Both the position numbers and the translations under genes were made by a program. Shown in pieces: positions 8,967 through 19,623 of a stretch of DNA of 64,000 nucleotides; position 1 is the first letter of the stretch; the number at the start of each line of letters is the position of its first letter. This stretch comes from Frondihabitans sp. PhB188 (GTDB taxonomy: Bacteria; Actinomycetota; Actinomycetes; Actinomycetales; Microbacteriaceae). Location: the NCBI RefSeq assembly GCF_003752365.1, contig NZ_RJUO01000001.1, positions 434,001 to 498,000 on the forward strand. Reading direction: 5' to 3'. Below the pieces are notes generated by a model. That model was not told the origin of the DNA. It saw nothing but the letters and a program-made list of their open reading frames with translations, and did no database searches.

Positions 8967-11285
8967 CTAGCCGCCCGAGACGCGGTAGACGTCGTAGACG
9001 GCGTCGATGCGCCGGACGGCGTTGAGCACCCGGTCGAGGTGGGTGGTGTCGCCCATCTCGAACACGAAGCGACTGAGGGCCAGCCGCTCGGACGACGTGG
9101 ACACGGTCGCCGAGAGAATATTCACGTGGTGCTCCGACAGCACGCGCGTGACGTCCGACAGCAGCCCCGACCGATCGAGCGCCTCGATCTGGATCTGCAC
9201 GAGGAACACGCTCTTCGACGAGGGGGCCCACGAGACCTCGATCATGCGCTCGGGCTCGGTCATCAGGCTCTGCACGTTGTGACAGCTGGCCTGGTGCACG
9301 CTGACTCCCTGGCCGCGCGTGATGAAGCCGACGATCCCGTCGCCCGGCACCGGCGTGCAGCACTTGGCGAGCTTGACGAGGATGTCGGGCGCGCCGCGGA
9401 CCAGCACGCCGGAGTCGCTGTTGCGGAGCGGTCGCTGCTTGCCCTTCGAGGGGAACTCGAGGTCGAGGTCGGTGTCGTCGTCAGTCTGCGTCTGCACGGC
9501 CGCGAGGATCTTCTCGATGACCGACTGCGTCGAGATGTGGCCCTCGCCGACAGCTGCGTAGAGCGCGGTGATGTCGTCGTACCGCATGGCGGTGGCGACC
9601 TCGGCGATGGAGTCCTGGCTCATCAGCTTCTGCAGCGGGAGGTTCTGCTTGCGCATGGCGCGGGCGATAGCGTCCTTGCCCTGCTCGACGGCCTCGTCGC
9701 GGCGCTCCTTGGTGAACCACTGCTTGATCTTGTTGCGGGCGCGGGGACTCTTGACGAAGTTCAGCCAGTCCTGAGACGGGCCGGAGTCGGGATTCTTCGA
9801 CGTGAAGACCTCGACGACGTCGCCCGAGGTCAGGGTCGACTCGAGCGGGACGAGGCGGCCGTTGACCTTGGCGCCCATGGTGCGGTGGCCCACCTCGGTG
9901 TGCACGGCGTAGGCGAAGTCGACCGGGGTCGCGCCGTTGGGCAGGCCGATGACCTTGCCCTGCGGCGTGAAGACGTAGAGCTCCTTGGCGCCGATCTCGA
10001 AGCGGAGGCTGTCGAGGAACTCCCCTGGGTCGGCCGTCTCGGCCTGCCAGTCCGAGATGTGGGCGAGCCACGCCATGTCGGTCTCGGTCTTGGGGTCGGT
10101 CAGGTTGTCCTTGCCGCCGTTCATCCGCTGCTTGTACTTCCAGTGCGCTGCGACGCCGAACTCGGCGCGCTGGTGCATCTCGTGCGTGCGGATCTGGATC
10201 TCGACGGGGCGGCCCTTGGGGCCGATCACGGTCGTGTGTAGCGACTGGTACAGGTTGAACTTTGGCGTCGCGATGTAGTCCTTGAAGCGGCCCGGGATCG
10301 GGTTCCACCGCGCGTGGATCGAGCCCAGCACGGCATAGCAGTCGCGCAGCGAGTTGACCAGCACGCGGATGCCGACGAGGTCGTAGATCTCGTCGAACTC
10401 GCGACCGCGCACGATCATCTTCTGGTAGATCGAGTAGTACTGCTTCGGCCGGCCGACGACGTCGCCGCGGATCTTCGACGACTTGAGGTCGGACTTCACG
10501 GCGTTGATGACGTTCTGCACGAACTGCTCGCGCTGCGGCGTGCGCTGCTTCACCAGGCTGTCGATCTCGACGTAGAGCTTCGGGTGCAGCACGGCGAAGC
10601 TCAGGTCTTCGAGCTCCCACTTGATCGTCTGGATTCCGAGGCGGTGAGCCAGCGGCGCGTAGATCTCGAGCGTCTCGGTGGCCTTTCGGGTGGCCGAGGC
10701 GGACTCGACGAAGCCCCAGGTGCGCGCGTTGTGCAGGCGGTCGGCCAGCTTGATGACCAGGACGCGGATGTCTTTCGACATGGCGACGACCATCTTGCGG
10801 ACGGTCTCGGCCTGAGCGCTGTCGCCGTACTTCAGCTTGTCGAGCTTGGTGACGCCGTCGACGAGCATAGCGATCTCGTCGCCGAAGTCGCGGCGCAGGG
10901 TGTCGAGCGCGTAGTCGGTGTCTTCCACGGTGTCGTGGAGGAGCGCGGCGGCGATCGTCTTGGCCCCGATGCCCAGGTCGGCCAGGATCTGCGCGACCGC
11001 GACGGGGTGCGTGATGTAGGGCTCGCCGCTCTTGCGGAACTGCCCCGTGTGAGCGCGCTCGGCGGTGACGTAGGCCCGGTCGATGATCGACAGGTCGGCC
11101 TTGGGGTGGTGCATCCGCACCGTCTTGATCAGACGGTCGACGGCGCCGGCGGGCTGGCTGCGCGAGAACAGGCGCGGCAGAAGAGTGCGCAGCGTCGCGG
11201 TGGAGGGCTGACCGCCCGGCGCGGAGCCGGGTCGACCGGACTCGCCGGGCGCAGGTGTCTCAGCCGTGGTGATCTCGGTCGTCAT
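8967..11285 (-). CDS. relA: Bifunctional (p)ppGpp synthetase/hydrolase (Rel/Spo homologue)
   Basis: Encodes 772 aa and controls the stringent response. After a 45-aa disordered N-terminus come the HD hydrolase domain (about 60-210, LLHDTVEDTDY with His117-Asp118 and Glu121-Asp122), the synthetase domain (about 260-370, YSIYQKM; RPVEIQIRTHEMH), the TGS domain (YVFTPQGKVIGLPNGATPVDFAY) and a C-terminal zinc-finger/ACT region (KCCTPVPGDGIVGFITRGQG; ending MGDTTHLDRVLNAVRRI). Both active sites look intact, so the single Rel is expected to make and degrade (p)ppGpp. It is the last gene of the yajC-secD-secF-rhodanese-relA minus-strand run. Confidence 0.97.
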   Translation of the reverse strand: MTTEITTAETPAPGESGRPGSAPGGQPSTATLRTLLPRLFSRSQPAGAVDRLIKTVRMHHPKADLSIIDRAYVTAERAHTGQFRKSGEPYITHPVAVAQILADLGIGAKTIAAALLHDTVEDTDYALDTLRRDFGDEIAMLVDGVTKLDKLKYGDSAQAETVRKMVVAMSKDIRVLVIKLADRLHNARTWGFVESASATRKATETLEIYAPLAHRLGIQTIKWELEDLSFAVLHPKLYVEIDSLVKQRTPQREQFVQNVINAVKSDLKSSKIRGDVVGRPKQYYSIYQKMIVRGREFDEIYDLVGIRVLVNSLRDCYAVLGSIHARWNPIPGRFKDYIATPKFNLYQSLHTTVIGPKGRPVEIQIRTHEMHQRAEFGVAAHWKYKQRMNGGKDNLTDPKTETDMAWLAHISDWQAETADPGEFLDSLRFEIGAKELYVFTPQGKVIGLPNGATPVDFAYAVHTEVGHRTMGAKVNGRLVPLESTLTSGDVVEVFTSKNPDSGPSQDWLNFVKSPRARNKIKQWFTKERRDEAVEQGKDAIARAMRKQNLPLQKLMSQDSIAEVATAMRYDDITALYAAVGEGHISTQSVIEKILAAVQTQTDDDTDLDLEFPSKGKQRPLRNSDSGVLVRGAPDILVKLAKCCTPVPGDGIVGFITRGQGVSVHQASCHNVQSLMTEPERMIEVSWAPSSKSVFLVQIQIEALDRSGLLSDVTRVLSEHHVNILSATVSTSSERLALSRFVFEMGDTTHLDRVLNAVRRIDAVYDVYRVSGG

Positions 11286-11354
11286 CCGGGCCTCCGTCGT
11301 TCGAGCCGCTCGGACGCAGTGCGGCCGAGTTTCGTCCAGGATAGGCGCTCGGCG

Positions 11355-11702
11355 TCAGCCGACGGACGGTTCGGCGCCGTTCTCGCTCGCCAGTTCGCCC
11401 TGAGCGTCACGCCAGGCGAGCATTCCGCCGAGCACGTCGACGGCGTCGATGCCGCGCTGGCGCAGGGCGTGGGTGACGCGGAAGGAGCGGCCGCCGACGT
11501 GGCACACGATGAGGACCTCGCGGTCGTCGGGCACCTCGTCGAGGCGTTCGCCGAGCTCGGACATCGGCAGCAGGTGTGCGTCAGGGGCGTGCCCGGCGTC
11601 CCACTCGTGCTGCTCGCGCACGTCGATCAGGTAGGCGCCGGACTTCACGGCCTCGACGGCCTCGACAGCCGTGATCTCTTCTCGGCCCGTGGGAGTGCTC
11701 AC
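11355..11702 (-). CDS. Single-domain rhodanese-like protein
   Basis: Encodes 115 aa from a GTG that overlaps the secF TGA (GTGA), so translation is probably coupled to secF. One rhodanese domain: YLIDVREQHEWDAGHAPDAHLLPMSEL and the active-site loop CHVGGRSFRV (Cys near residue 70). It may move sulfane sulfur, but its substrate is unknown. The longer reading through the secF region is a shadow. Confidence 0.85.
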   Translation of the reverse strand: MSTPTGREEITAVEAVEAVKSGAYLIDVREQHEWDAGHAPDAHLLPMSELGERLDEVPDDREVLIVCHVGGRSFRVTHALRQRGIDAVDVLGGMLAWRDAQGELASENGAEPSVG

Positions 11703-12685
11703 TGGGAGACGACCTCGTGCGCCTTCGTCTTCTTGTCGTCGGCTTTCTTGATCAGCGTCTCGTGGCCGCGGATCTGCGCGTAGACCGGGGCCGCGATGAA
11801 GATGGTCGAGTACGTGCCGACCAGGATGCCGATGAACAGCGAGAGGGAGATGTCGCGGAGCGTGCCGGCTCCGAGCAGCAGCGAGCCGATGAAGAGGATC
11901 GCCGCGACCGGGAGCAGGGCCACGACCGAGGTGTTGATCGAGCGGACCAGCGTCTGGTTGACGGCGAGGTTGACCGACTCGCCGAACGTCCGGGCCGAGC
12001 CGTTCTTGTCTTCGGCGTTGTTCTCGCGGATCTTGTCGAAGACCACGACGGTGTCGTACAGCGAGTAGCCGAGGATCGTCAGGAAGCCGATGACGGCCGC
12101 CGGCGACACCTGGAAGCCGAGGATGCCGTAGACGCCCGCCGTGATCACGAGGTCGTGGATCAGCGAGATCATGGCGGCCGCGGCCATCTTCCAGGTGCGG
12201 AAATAGATCGTCATGAAGATCGCGGCGAGGATCAGGAAGATCACCAGACCGCGAATGGCCTGCGTGGTGATGTCGCCGCCCCAGGTCGCGCCGATGAACG
12301 ACGTGGCGACGTTCTTCTCCTGCACGTTGTACGCCTCGGCGAGCTTGATGCCGAGAGCGTCGGTCTGGCGGGTGGTCAGGTCGTTGACCTGGACGCGGAC
12401 GGTGTCGCCGCCGACCACCGAGACGAGAGGCGTGGCGTCGGCCTTGTACGCCGTCACCGTGTCGATCGCCGTGGTCTGCTTCGGATCGGCGACGCCGGAG
12501 ATCTGGTACTCCGAGCCCCCGGTGAAGTCGATGCTGAACTGGAACCCGCCGCGCGCGATCGGGATCAGGATCGACGCGAGGACCAGGAACGCGGCGATCG
12601 CGTACCAGATCTTGCGGCGCCCGACGATGTTGACGGAGCGGGCGCCGGTGTAGAGGTCGTTTCCGAACTGCGAGAAGCTGGCCAT
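11699..12685 (-). CDS. secF: Protein translocase subunit SecF
   Basis: Encodes 328 aa with about six membrane helices, first near residues 27-46 (IWYAIAAFLVLASILIPIA), a periplasmic loop with FSIDFTGGSEYQISG, and the C-terminal helix block with DLVITAGVYGILGF, YDTVVVFDKIRENN and RSINTSVVALLPV. With SecD it drives late steps of Sec export using the proton gradient. Its ATG shares one base with the secD stop (TGATG), pointing to translational coupling. Confidence 0.96.
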   Translation of the reverse strand: MASFSQFGNDLYTGARSVNIVGRRKIWYAIAAFLVLASILIPIARGGFQFSIDFTGGSEYQISGVADPKQTTAIDTVTAYKADATPLVSVVGGDTVRVQVNDLTTRQTDALGIKLAEAYNVQEKNVATSFIGATWGGDITTQAIRGLVIFLILAAIFMTIYFRTWKMAAAAMISLIHDLVITAGVYGILGFQVSPAAVIGFLTILGYSLYDTVVVFDKIRENNAEDKNGSARTFGESVNLAVNQTLVRSINTSVVALLPVAAILFIGSLLLGAGTLRDISLSLFIGILVGTYSTIFIAAPVYAQIRGHETLIKKADDKKTKAHEVVSQ

Positions 12686-14451
12686 CAGGAGTCCTTCTCC
12701 GAGTCGTTCGTGTTCGTGGTGGTGCCCTGGTCGCCCCGGGCCTTCTCGGCGGCCCGGCGCTCGGCGATCGTCTGGCGGATAGCCGCCTCCTTGCCGCCGG
12801 CGCGCTTGCGCCCCGGCTCGACGGGAGCGCGGAACTGGGCGCGGCCGCGGTAGACGGCACCGAGCGCGTTCGGGTCGAGACCCGAGAACCGGTGGCCGCC
12901 GCCGAAGTAGTTGGTCCGCGCGATGAGGCGCAGCATCGGATGCGTGAACAGCACCACGACGACGATGTCGACGAGCGTGGTCAGCAGCAGGGTGAGAGCG
13001 AAGCCCTTGACGCTGCCGACGGCGAGGACGTACAGCGTGACCGCGGCCAGGAAGTTGACGGTGTCGGACGCCAGAATCGTGCGGATGGCGCGCGACCAGC
13101 CGTGCTCCACGGCCGATTCGAGCGGCCTGCCGTCACGTAGCTCGTCTCGTATTCGCTCGAAGTAGACGATGAACGAGTCGGCCGTGATTCCGATCGCCAC
13201 GATCAGACCTGCCACGCCCGCCAGCGACAGGCGGTAGCCGTCGTGCCAGGAGAGGAAGTCGATGGTCAGATACGTGATGCCACCCGAGATCGCCAGCGAC
13301 AGGATCGTGACGAAGGCGAGGGCGCGGTACTGGATGATCGAGTAGATGATCACCAGGATCAGCCCCACCAGGCCGGCGATGAGGCCCGAGAGCAGCTGGG
13401 TGGTGCCGAGCGTGGCGGAGATCACCTCGGTGCTCTGGACGTCGAAGCTGATGGGCAGCGCGCCGAACTTGAGCTGGTCGGCGAGCGTCTTCGCGGAGTC
13501 GGAGGTGAACGAGCCGGTGATCTGGGCCGAGCCGTCGGTGATGGCGCTGTTCGTCGACGGGGCCGTGATGACCAGGCCGTCGAGGACGATCGCGAACTGG
13601 TTGCGCGGAGCGGTCAGCGAGACCAGGCGGCTCGTGACGTCTTTGAACTCGGTCGTGCCCTTGCCGTTGAAGTTGATGTTGACGGCCCACTGCCCGGTGC
13701 TGTTGCCCTGGGAGTTGGTGGCGAGGCCGCTGGTCGCGTCGCTGATCGTGGAGCCCTCGACCTCGACCGGTCCGAGGATGAACTTCGACGTCGCGCCGCT
13801 GTCGTCGGTGGAGCAGGTGACGAGGGGTTCGGAGTCGGGCGCGTTCGTGACGTCGTCGGGAGCGGCGCAGTTGTAGTTCGTGTAGAGATCGGCCAGGCGG
13901 GCGCTGATCCAGCTGATGTCGGAGGCATCGGTCGGCTTCGCGGTCGGAGTCGCCTCGAGCGTCTTGCTGGGCACGTACGGCGTCGCGGACGCGGACGCCG
14001 AGGCGCCCACGGAGGAGTCGGCGACGGTCTCGGTGTAGAGCACCGGCCGGAAGGTCAGGCGCGCGGCCGACTCGATCCGCTTCAGGGTCTCGGCGTCGGG
14101 CCTGCCGGGAATCGACACGACGATGTTGTTTCGCCCCTGCGTGTTGATCTCGGCCTCGCTCACGCCGTTGGCGTTGACGCGCTGGCGGATGATCGACACG
14201 GCCTGGTTGAGCTGATCGGACGAGACGGTCTTGCCGCTCTGCAGCTGCGCCTGGAGGGTGATCTGCGTGCCGCCCTGGAGGTCGAGCGCGAGCTCCGGGA
14301 CGAAGCTGGCGTTGCTCCACCACCCGTCGGTGGTGTTCGTCGTCTTGTGCAGGATGGTCGCTGCACCATTGAGCGCGGCGATCGCGGCCATGATGATCAG
14401 GAGCCACGTCAGTGAGCGAATGGCCTTCTTCGCGGGCGTCGATCGTGCCAC
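12685..14451 (-). CDS. secD: Protein translocase subunit SecD
   Basis: Encodes 588 aa. One N-terminal helix (about 11-30), a large extracytoplasmic region (LALDLQGGTQITLQA; NIVVSIPGRPD; FNGKGTTEFKDVT; AIVLDGLVITAP), then five membrane helices with GLTADSFIVYFERIRDE-type SecD/SecF motif (here ITADSFIVYFERIRDELRDG). A low-complexity Ser/Ala/Thr insertion around residues 140-170 and a charged C-terminal tail (ERRAAEKARGDQGTTTNTN) are typical of actinobacterial SecD. Follows yajC on the same strand. Confidence 0.96.
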   Translation of the reverse strand: MARSTPAKKAIRSLTWLLIIMAAIAALNGAATILHKTTNTTDGWWSNASFVPELALDLQGGTQITLQAQLQSGKTVSSDQLNQAVSIIRQRVNANGVSEAEINTQGRNNIVVSIPGRPDAETLKRIESAARLTFRPVLYTETVADSSVGASASASATPYVPSKTLEATPTAKPTDASDISWISARLADLYTNYNCAAPDDVTNAPDSEPLVTCSTDDSGATSKFILGPVEVEGSTISDATSGLATNSQGNSTGQWAVNINFNGKGTTEFKDVTSRLVSLTAPRNQFAIVLDGLVITAPSTNSAITDGSAQITGSFTSDSAKTLADQLKFGALPISFDVQSTEVISATLGTTQLLSGLIAGLVGLILVIIYSIIQYRALAFVTILSLAISGGITYLTIDFLSWHDGYRLSLAGVAGLIVAIGITADSFIVYFERIRDELRDGRPLESAVEHGWSRAIRTILASDTVNFLAAVTLYVLAVGSVKGFALTLLLTTLVDIVVVVLFTHPMLRLIARTNYFGGGHRFSGLDPNALGAVYRGRAQFRAPVEPGRKRAGGKEAAIRQTIAERRAAEKARGDQGTTTNTNDSEKDS

Positions 14452-14542
14452 GGAGGAACTCAGCTTTCTCAGGCAGCGCGGGCTCTCTCAGGAGCGGCCC
14501 GCGCCGGTTCGGTGCCCAGCCGGAAGGCCGAGCGCTGGACTG

Positions 14543-14950
14543 TCAGTGCTTGGTGTCGTCGTCGGTCGTGGGAGTCTGGTCGAGACGCTCGCCGTATGAG
14601 GGGTCGGTGGCAGGGATGGCCGAGTCTTTGTTGAGCGAGTAGCTCGCCGACGACGCATCGGCGACGGTGGGCTCGTCGACGGCGACGACCGGCTCGACGA
14701 CGCGGCCCAGGGTCTGGCGGTGCACGCGGATGATCGTGCCGGGGGCGACCTCGACCTCGGCGATGTTCTCGTCGTCGTTGATCGAGACGATCGTGCCGTA
14801 CAGGCCGAATGTCAGCATGACCTCGACGCCGGGCACGAGCTTGCTCTGCAGGTTCTGCTGCTCGGCGGCGCGCTTGCGGCGGTTGCGGAACATGAAGAAG
14901 ATCAGCACCACCAGAAGGGCGAGCATCACGTAGGTGGTGGCATTCGACAT
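14543..14950 (-). CDS. yajC: Preprotein translocase subunit YajC
   Basis: Encodes 135 aa: one N-terminal helix (TTYVMLALLVVLIFFMF, 4-20), a basic segment (RNRRKRAAEQQ) and the YajC fold (VEVMLTFGLYGTIVSINDDENIAEVEVAPGTIIRVHRQTLGRVV). The acidic C-terminal tail is longer than in E. coli. It sits between ruvB and secD, the standard order, and forms the SecDF-YajC accessory complex. Confidence 0.95.
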   Translation of the reverse strand: MSNATTYVMLALLVVLIFFMFRNRRKRAAEQQNLQSKLVPGVEVMLTFGLYGTIVSINDDENIAEVEVAPGTIIRVHRQTLGRVVEPVVAVDEPTVADASSASYSLNKDSAIPATDPSYGERLDQTPTTDDDTKH

Positions 14951-15036
14951 GAATCAGTCTTCTTTCGCAGGTGAGGGAAGGTGTTGCCGCGTGGAATCAG
15001 ACACGACCGCTGGAAGCCTTCGAGGATTATAGGACA

Positions 15037-16065
15037 TCAGTCGAACAGCCCTCCTGTGCGCCGCGTCAGCCCGAAGTGCGCCCAGGCCTCCGGTGTGGCG
15101 ATGCGGCCCCGGGGTGTGCGGGTGAGCAGGCCGACCCGGACGAGGAACGGCTCGACCACGGACTCGATCGTGTCGGACTCCTCGCCGACGGAGACCGCGA
15201 GGGTGTTGAGGCCGACCGGGCCGCCGTCGAAGCGGGTCAGGACGGTCTCGAGGACGGCGCGGTCGAGTCGGTCGAGGCCGAGAGCGTCGACGTCGTACAG
15301 TTCCAGCGCCGCCTTCACCGTGCGGATGTCGGCGGCCTGACCGTGCACCAGCGCGTAGTCGCGCACGCGGCGGAGCAGGCGGTTGGCGATGCGGGGCGTA
15401 CCGCGCGACCGGCCGGCGATCTCGGCGAGGGCGTCCGTGTCGATGTCGATGTCGAGCAGCTTCGCGGCTCGGCGGATCACCTCTTCGAGCTCGGCCTCGT
15501 CGTAGAACTCCAGGTGCGCGGTGAATCCGAAGCGGTCGCGCAACGGGTTCGGCAGGAGGCCGGAGCGCGTCGTGGCGCCGACCAGCGTGAAGGCCGACAG
15601 CTCGAGCGGGATGCTCGTCGCACCCGCGCCCTTGCCGACCATGATGTCGATGCGGAAGTCCTCCATCGCGAGGTAGAGCATCTCTTCGGCCGACCGCGCC
15701 ATGCGGTGGATCTCGTCGATGAAGAGGACCTCACCCGGCACGAGCGACGACAGCACGGCCGCGAGGTCGCCCGCGTGCTGGATGGCCGGGCCCGACGACA
15801 TGCGCAGCGGCCGGTTGCTCTCGTGCGCCACGATCATGGCGAGCGTCGTCTTGCCGAGGCCGGGAGGGCCCGCGAGCAGGATGTGGTCGGGGGTGCGGCC
15901 CTGCATCGCTGCGGCCTTGAGCAGCAGCTCGAGCTGGCCGCGCACCTTGGTCTGGCCGACGAACTCGGTCAGCGACTTCGGGCGCAGAGCCCCCTCGAAG
16001 GCGAGCTCGGCGTCGGACTCGGGCTCGGGGTTGGTGAGGTCGTCGTCCACCGGGGCGGCGGTCAT
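15037..16065 (-). CDS. ruvB: Holliday junction branch-migration ATPase RuvB
   Basis: Encodes 342 aa. Walker [12 protein letters not shown] (about 66-76), Walker [10 protein letters not shown], sensor [12 protein letters not shown] and the C-terminal winged-helix segment ([28 protein letters not shown]). The ATG overlaps the ruvA stop by 4 nt. It is the motor of the RuvABC resolvasome. Confidence 0.98.
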   Translation of the reverse strand: MTAAPVDDDLTNPEPESDAELAFEGALRPKSLTEFVGQTKVRGQLELLLKAAAMQGRTPDHILLAGPPGLGKTTLAMIVAHESNRPLRMSSGPAIQHAGDLAAVLSSLVPGEVLFIDEIHRMARSAEEMLYLAMEDFRIDIMVGKGAGATSIPLELSAFTLVGATTRSGLLPNPLRDRFGFTAHLEFYDEAELEEVIRRAAKLLDIDIDTDALAEIAGRSRGTPRIANRLLRRVRDYALVHGQAADIRTVKAALELYDVDALGLDRLDRAVLETVLTRFDGGPVGLNTLAVSVGEESDTIESVVEPFLVRVGLLTRTPRGRIATPEAWAHFGLTRRTGGLFD

Positions 16066-16673
16066 CGAGCGGATCCGGCGCGCTGCGGCCCGAGGCGGGT
16101 CAGCGCTGCCCGGAGGAGCGCAGGAACTGCGCCGGTCACCGACGGATCAGCGTCTTCGAGCACCGCATCGATCGCGGCCCCCGCGTCGCGCTCCGACCAC
16201 CCGAGGCCGATGAGGGCGGTGAGCACGTCGGCCGACGTGGTGGTCGTCGCGGTGACGCTCGGCGCCTGCACGCGGATGTCGAGCTTGCCGGTGAGCTGCA
16301 CGATGATCAGCTTCGCCGTCTTGGGGCCGATGCCCGACACTCGGCGGAATGCCGCGTCGTCTTCCGCGGCGACGGCCTGGGCGATCTGCGACGGCGTGAG
16401 GTGGCCGAGCACGCCGAGCGCCGACTTCGGGCCGACGCCGGTGACGCCGCGGAGGAGGTCGAACACCTCGAGCTCGTCGGCGGTCTGGAACCCGAAGAGC
16501 GAGAGGTCGTCCTCGCGGACGATGAGGGTCGTGAACAGGTGGGCGACCGTGCCGACGTGCATCGTCAGCGCGACCTGGGGCGTGACGGCGACCTTCAGCC
16601 CGACTCCCCCGACCTCCACGACGACCGTGGACCCGGCGGCGACGGCGACTGTGCCGCGGAGACTGGAGATCAT
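16062..16673 (-). CDS. ruvA: Holliday junction DNA helicase subunit RuvA
   Basis: Encodes 203 aa: OB-fold domain I ([25 protein letters not shown]), two HhH motifs ([33 protein letters not shown]) and the flexible C-terminal RuvB-contact domain ([16 protein letters not shown]). 4-nt overlaps with ruvC upstream and ruvB downstream indicate one tightly coupled operon. One GCGCAGGAAC decamer lies near the 3' end on the non-coding strand. Confidence 0.97.
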   Translation of the reverse strand: MISSLRGTVAVAAGSTVVVEVGGVGLKVAVTPQVALTMHVGTVAHLFTTLIVREDDLSLFGFQTADELEVFDLLRGVTGVGPKSALGVLGHLTPSQIAQAVAAEDDAAFRRVSGIGPKTAKLIIVQLTGKLDIRVQAPSVTATTTTSADVLTALIGLGWSERDAGAAIDAVLEDADPSVTGAVPALLRAALTRLGPQRAGSAR

Positions 16674-17251
16674 CCCCCAAGCCTAGGAGTGCGGACCGAC
16701 TTCTCGGCGTCGCGCCACGCACGCTGGGCGGGGGTGAGGGACCCGCCAAGCGTTCCTGCGACGGAATCGGGGGCGTTGCGGCGCCAGGCGTGGCAGATGG
16801 CGAGGGCCAGGGCGTCCGCGGCGTCGGCGGGCTTGGGCACCTCGGCGAGGCCGAGCAGACGGGCGACCATCGCGCCGACCTGCTTCTTGTCGGCGTTCCC
16901 GTAGCCGGTGACGGCGGCCTTCACCTCGGAGGGCGTGTGGAGCGCGACCGGGATGCCCCGCTCGGCGGCGGCGCGCAGGGCGAGGCCGCTGACCTGGGCC
17001 GTGCCCATGACGGTGCGGACGTTGTTCTGCGCGAAGACGCGCTCAATCGCCATGGCGTCGGGATGGAACTCGTCGACCAGCGCCTCGATGCCGCGCGCGA
17101 TGATCAGCAGGCGCTGCTCGAGCGGAGCATCCGAGGCCGACCGGATCGTGTGGACCGACACCAGCCGGGGCACCCGGTTGGCGGCGACCTCGACGATGCC
17201 CACGCCGCAGCGGGTGAGGCCCGGGTCGACCCCGAGGACGCGGAGGCTCAC
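16670..17251 (-). CDS. ruvC: Crossover junction endodeoxyribonuclease RuvC
   Basis: Encodes 193 aa. The RNase H-fold catalytic motifs are present: [17 protein letters not shown] (catalytic Asp8), the second acidic motif [10 protein letters not shown] (near 68-77) and the C-terminal [12 protein letters not shown]. It cuts Holliday junctions brought by RuvAB. The last about 25 residues ([20 protein letters not shown]) extend beyond the core fold, as in other Microbacteriaceae. Confidence 0.97.
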   Translation of the reverse strand: MSLRVLGVDPGLTRCGVGIVEVAANRVPRLVSVHTIRSASDAPLEQRLLIIARGIEALVDEFHPDAMAIERVFAQNNVRTVMGTAQVSGLALRAAAERGIPVALHTPSEVKAAVTGYGNADKKQVGAMVARLLGLAEVPKPADAADALALAICHAWRRNAPDSVAGTLGGSLTPAQRAWRDAEKSVRTPRLGG

Positions 17252-17281
17252 GCCCGAGCCCCCGCCCTCATGGACGTGCGA

Positions 17282-18043
17282 CTACTCGTCGTCGTCGAGC
17301 TCGGCCTGGACCTCGGCCGTGACGTCGATGTTGGAGTAGACGTTCTGCACGTCGTCGTCGTCGTCGAGCGCGTCGATGAGGCGGAACACCTTGCGCGCCG
17401 TCTCGACGTCGGCCTCGACCTTGAGGCCCGGAACGAACTCGATGTCGGCGGCGTCGTAGTCGATGCCGGCGGCCTGGAGAGCCGTGCGGGTCGGGACCAG
17501 GTCGCTCGGGTCGGTCTGCACCTCGAAGCCGGACCCCTGGTCGAAGACGTCTTCGGCACCCGCGTCGAGGACGGCGCCCATGACGTCGTCTTCGGTGAGG
17601 CCGTCGGTCTTCATGACGGTGATGACGCCCTTGCGCGCGAAGTTGTAGGCGACGCTGCCCGGGTCGGCCATCGTGCCGCCGTTGCGGCTCATGACGGTGC
17701 GGACGTTGGCGGCCGCGCGGTTCTTGTTGTCGGTGAGGCACTCGATCATGAGGGCGATGCCGTTGGCCGCGTAGCCCTCGTAGATGATCGTCTGGTAGTC
17801 GACGGCATCGCCTGTGAGGCCTGCACCGCGCTTGACGGCGCGGTCGATGTTGTCTTTGGGGACCGAGGTCTTCTTGGCCTTCTGGACGGCGTCGACCAGG
17901 GTCGGATTGCCCTCGAAGTCGGCTCCTCCCATCTTGGCCGCGACCTCGATGTTCTTGATCAGCTTCGCGAACGACTTCGCCCGCCGACCGTCGACGACGG
18001 CCTTCTGGTGCTTGGTCGTCGCCCACTTGGAATGCCCGGACAC
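17282..18043 (-). CDS. YebC/PmpR family DNA-binding regulator
   Basis: Encodes 253 aa from the GTG at 18043, which is preceded by AGGAG and starts the family's conserved [24 protein letters not shown]. Upstream readings add a non-conserved leader. Conserved segments [18 protein letters not shown] and [11 protein letters not shown] are visible. YebC-family proteins are known as transcription regulators, and some help ribosomes through polyproline tracts. The acidic DDDEE-like C-terminus is usual. It stands between pdxT and ruvC. Confidence 0.94.
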   Translation of the reverse strand: MSGHSKWATTKHQKAVVDGRRAKSFAKLIKNIEVAAKMGGADFEGNPTLVDAVQKAKKTSVPKDNIDRAVKRGAGLTGDAVDYQTIIYEGYAANGIALMIECLTDNKNRAAANVRTVMSRNGGTMADPGSVAYNFARKGVITVMKTDGLTEDDVMGAVLDAGAEDVFDQGSGFEVQTDPSDLVPTRTALQAAGIDYDAADIEFVPGLKVEADVETARKVFRLIDALDDDDDVQNVYSNIDVTAEVQAELDDDE

Positions 18044-18122
18044 GGTGCTCCTGTCGTTGCTCTGTTCTCTGAGTCTGCGTTGCTCTGGTAGGAAAGTCTC
18101 GATAAGTGTACCGGCGGGGCGT

Positions 18123-18710
18123 TCAGGTCGTGCGAGCACGCACCTTGCCGAGGAAGTACTCGTGGAAGCGGTAGTCGTTCGTCATCTCGGGGTGGAACGA
18201 CGTGCCGAGCAGGTCGCCCTGCTCGACCGCGACGACCCGGCCGTCGGCCAGGGTGCCCAGCGGAGTCGCTCGCTTCCCCACGGACTCCACCACGGGTGCG
18301 CGGATGAACACCGCGTGCACCGTGTCGCCGGGCAGGGCCGGAACGCTCAGGTCTTCTTCGAACGAGTCGCGCTGCGAGCCGAACGCGTTGCGGCGGACGG
18401 CGACGTCGAGGCCGCCGAGCGTCTGCTGGCCGGCCATGCCGTCGAGGATGCGGTCGGCCAGCATGATGAGACCGGCGCAGGTGCCGTAGACGGGCAGGCC
18501 CGCGGCGATGGCGGCCTTGAGCGGCTCGGCGAGGCCGAACGTGCGCGACAGCTTGTCCATGACGCTGGACTCGCCCCCGGGGATGATCAACCCGTCGACC
18601 TCGGCCAGCTCGGCCTCGCGCCGGACGGGCACCGCCGTCTCGCCGAGAGACGAGACGACGTTCAGGTGCTCGCGGAAGTCGCCCTGGAGGGCCAGGACCC
18701 CGATGCGCAC
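18123..18710 (-). CDS. pdxT: Pyridoxal 5'-phosphate synthase glutaminase subunit PdxT
   Basis: Encodes 195 aa from a GTG at 18710, where homology starts ([12 protein letters not shown]). Class I glutaminase triad: Cys78 in [11 protein letters not shown], and His/Glu in [10 protein letters not shown] near the C-terminus; oxyanion region [10 protein letters not shown] (46-55). It delivers ammonia to PdxS. The gap to the pdxS stop is 10 nt. Confidence 0.95.
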   Translation of the reverse strand: MRIGVLALQGDFREHLNVVSSLGETAVPVRREAELAEVDGLIIPGGESSVMDKLSRTFGLAEPLKAAIAAGLPVYGTCAGLIMLADRILDGMAGQQTLGGLDVAVRRNAFGSQRDSFEEDLSVPALPGDTVHAVFIRAPVVESVGKRATPLGTLADGRVVAVEQGDLLGTSFHPEMTNDYRFHEYFLGKVRARTT

Positions 18711-18720
18711 TCTCGAGCCG

Positions 18721-19617
18721 TTACCAGCCACGCTCGGCGAGGCGGTGCGGCGCGGGGACGTCGGCGACGTTGATGCCCACCATGGCCTCGCCCAGCCCGC
18801 GGGAGGCCTCGGCGACGATCTTGGCGTCGTCGAAGAACGTGGTCGCCTTGACGATCGCGGCGGCACGGGCGGCCGGGTCGCCCGACTTGAAGATGCCGGA
18901 GCCGACGAAGACGCCGTCGGCGCCGAGCTGCATCATGAGCGCGGCGTCGGCGGGCGTCGCGACGCCGCCCGCCGTGAAGAGCACGACGGGGAGCTTGCCG
19001 GTGGCGGCGACCTCGCGGACGGTCTCGATCGGGGCCTGGAGCTCCTTGGCGGCGACGTAGAGCTCGTCGTCGCGGAGGTGGCGCAGGGCGGCGATCTCTT
19101 TCGTGATCGTCCGGATGTGTTTCGTGGCTTCGGAGACGTCGCCGGTGCCGGCCTCGCCCTTGGAGCGGATCATGGCCGCGCCCTCGGTGATGCGACGGAG
19201 CGCCTCGCCCAGGTTGGTGGCACCGCAGACGAAGGGCACGGTGAACTTCCACTTGTCGATGTGGTTCACGTAGTCGGCCGGGCTGAGCACCTCTGACTCG
19301 TCGATGTAGTCGACGCCGAGGGTCTCGAGGATCTGCGCCTCGACGAAGTGGCCGATGCGGGCCTTCGCCATGACGGGGATGTCGACGGCCTTGATGATCT
19401 CGTCGATCATGTCGGGGTCGGACATGCGAGCGACGCCGCCCTGCGCGCGGATGTCGGCGGGCACGCGCTCGAGGGCCATGACGGCGGTCGCGCCGGCCTC
19501 CTGCGCGATGGTCGCCTGCTCGACGTTGACGACGTCCATGATGACGCCGCCCTTGAGCATGTCGGCGAGGCCGCGCTTGACGAGGGAGGATCCGGTGGTG
19601 GGGGTGCTGTCGCTCAT
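18721..19617 (-). CDS. pdxS: Pyridoxal 5'-phosphate synthase lyase subunit PdxS
   Basis: Encodes 298 aa, the (beta/alpha)8 synthase that builds PLP from ribose 5-phosphate, glyceraldehyde 3-phosphate and ammonia. Conserved strings [60 protein letters not shown] and [11 protein letters not shown] are all present. The ATG has a purine-rich upstream region. It forms the ribose-dependent B6 pathway together with pdxT. Confidence 0.97.
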   Translation of the reverse strand: MSDSTPTTGSSLVKRGLADMLKGGVIMDVVNVEQATIAQEAGATAVMALERVPADIRAQGGVARMSDPDMIDEIIKAVDIPVMAKARIGHFVEAQILETLGVDYIDESEVLSPADYVNHIDKWKFTVPFVCGATNLGEALRRITEGAAMIRSKGEAGTGDVSEATKHIRTITKEIAALRHLRDDELYVAAKELQAPIETVREVAATGKLPVVLFTAGGVATPADAALMMQLGADGVFVGSGIFKSGDPAARAAAIVKATTFFDDAKIVAEASRGLGEAMVGINVADVPAPHRLAERGW

Positions 19618-19623
19618 GGTCCC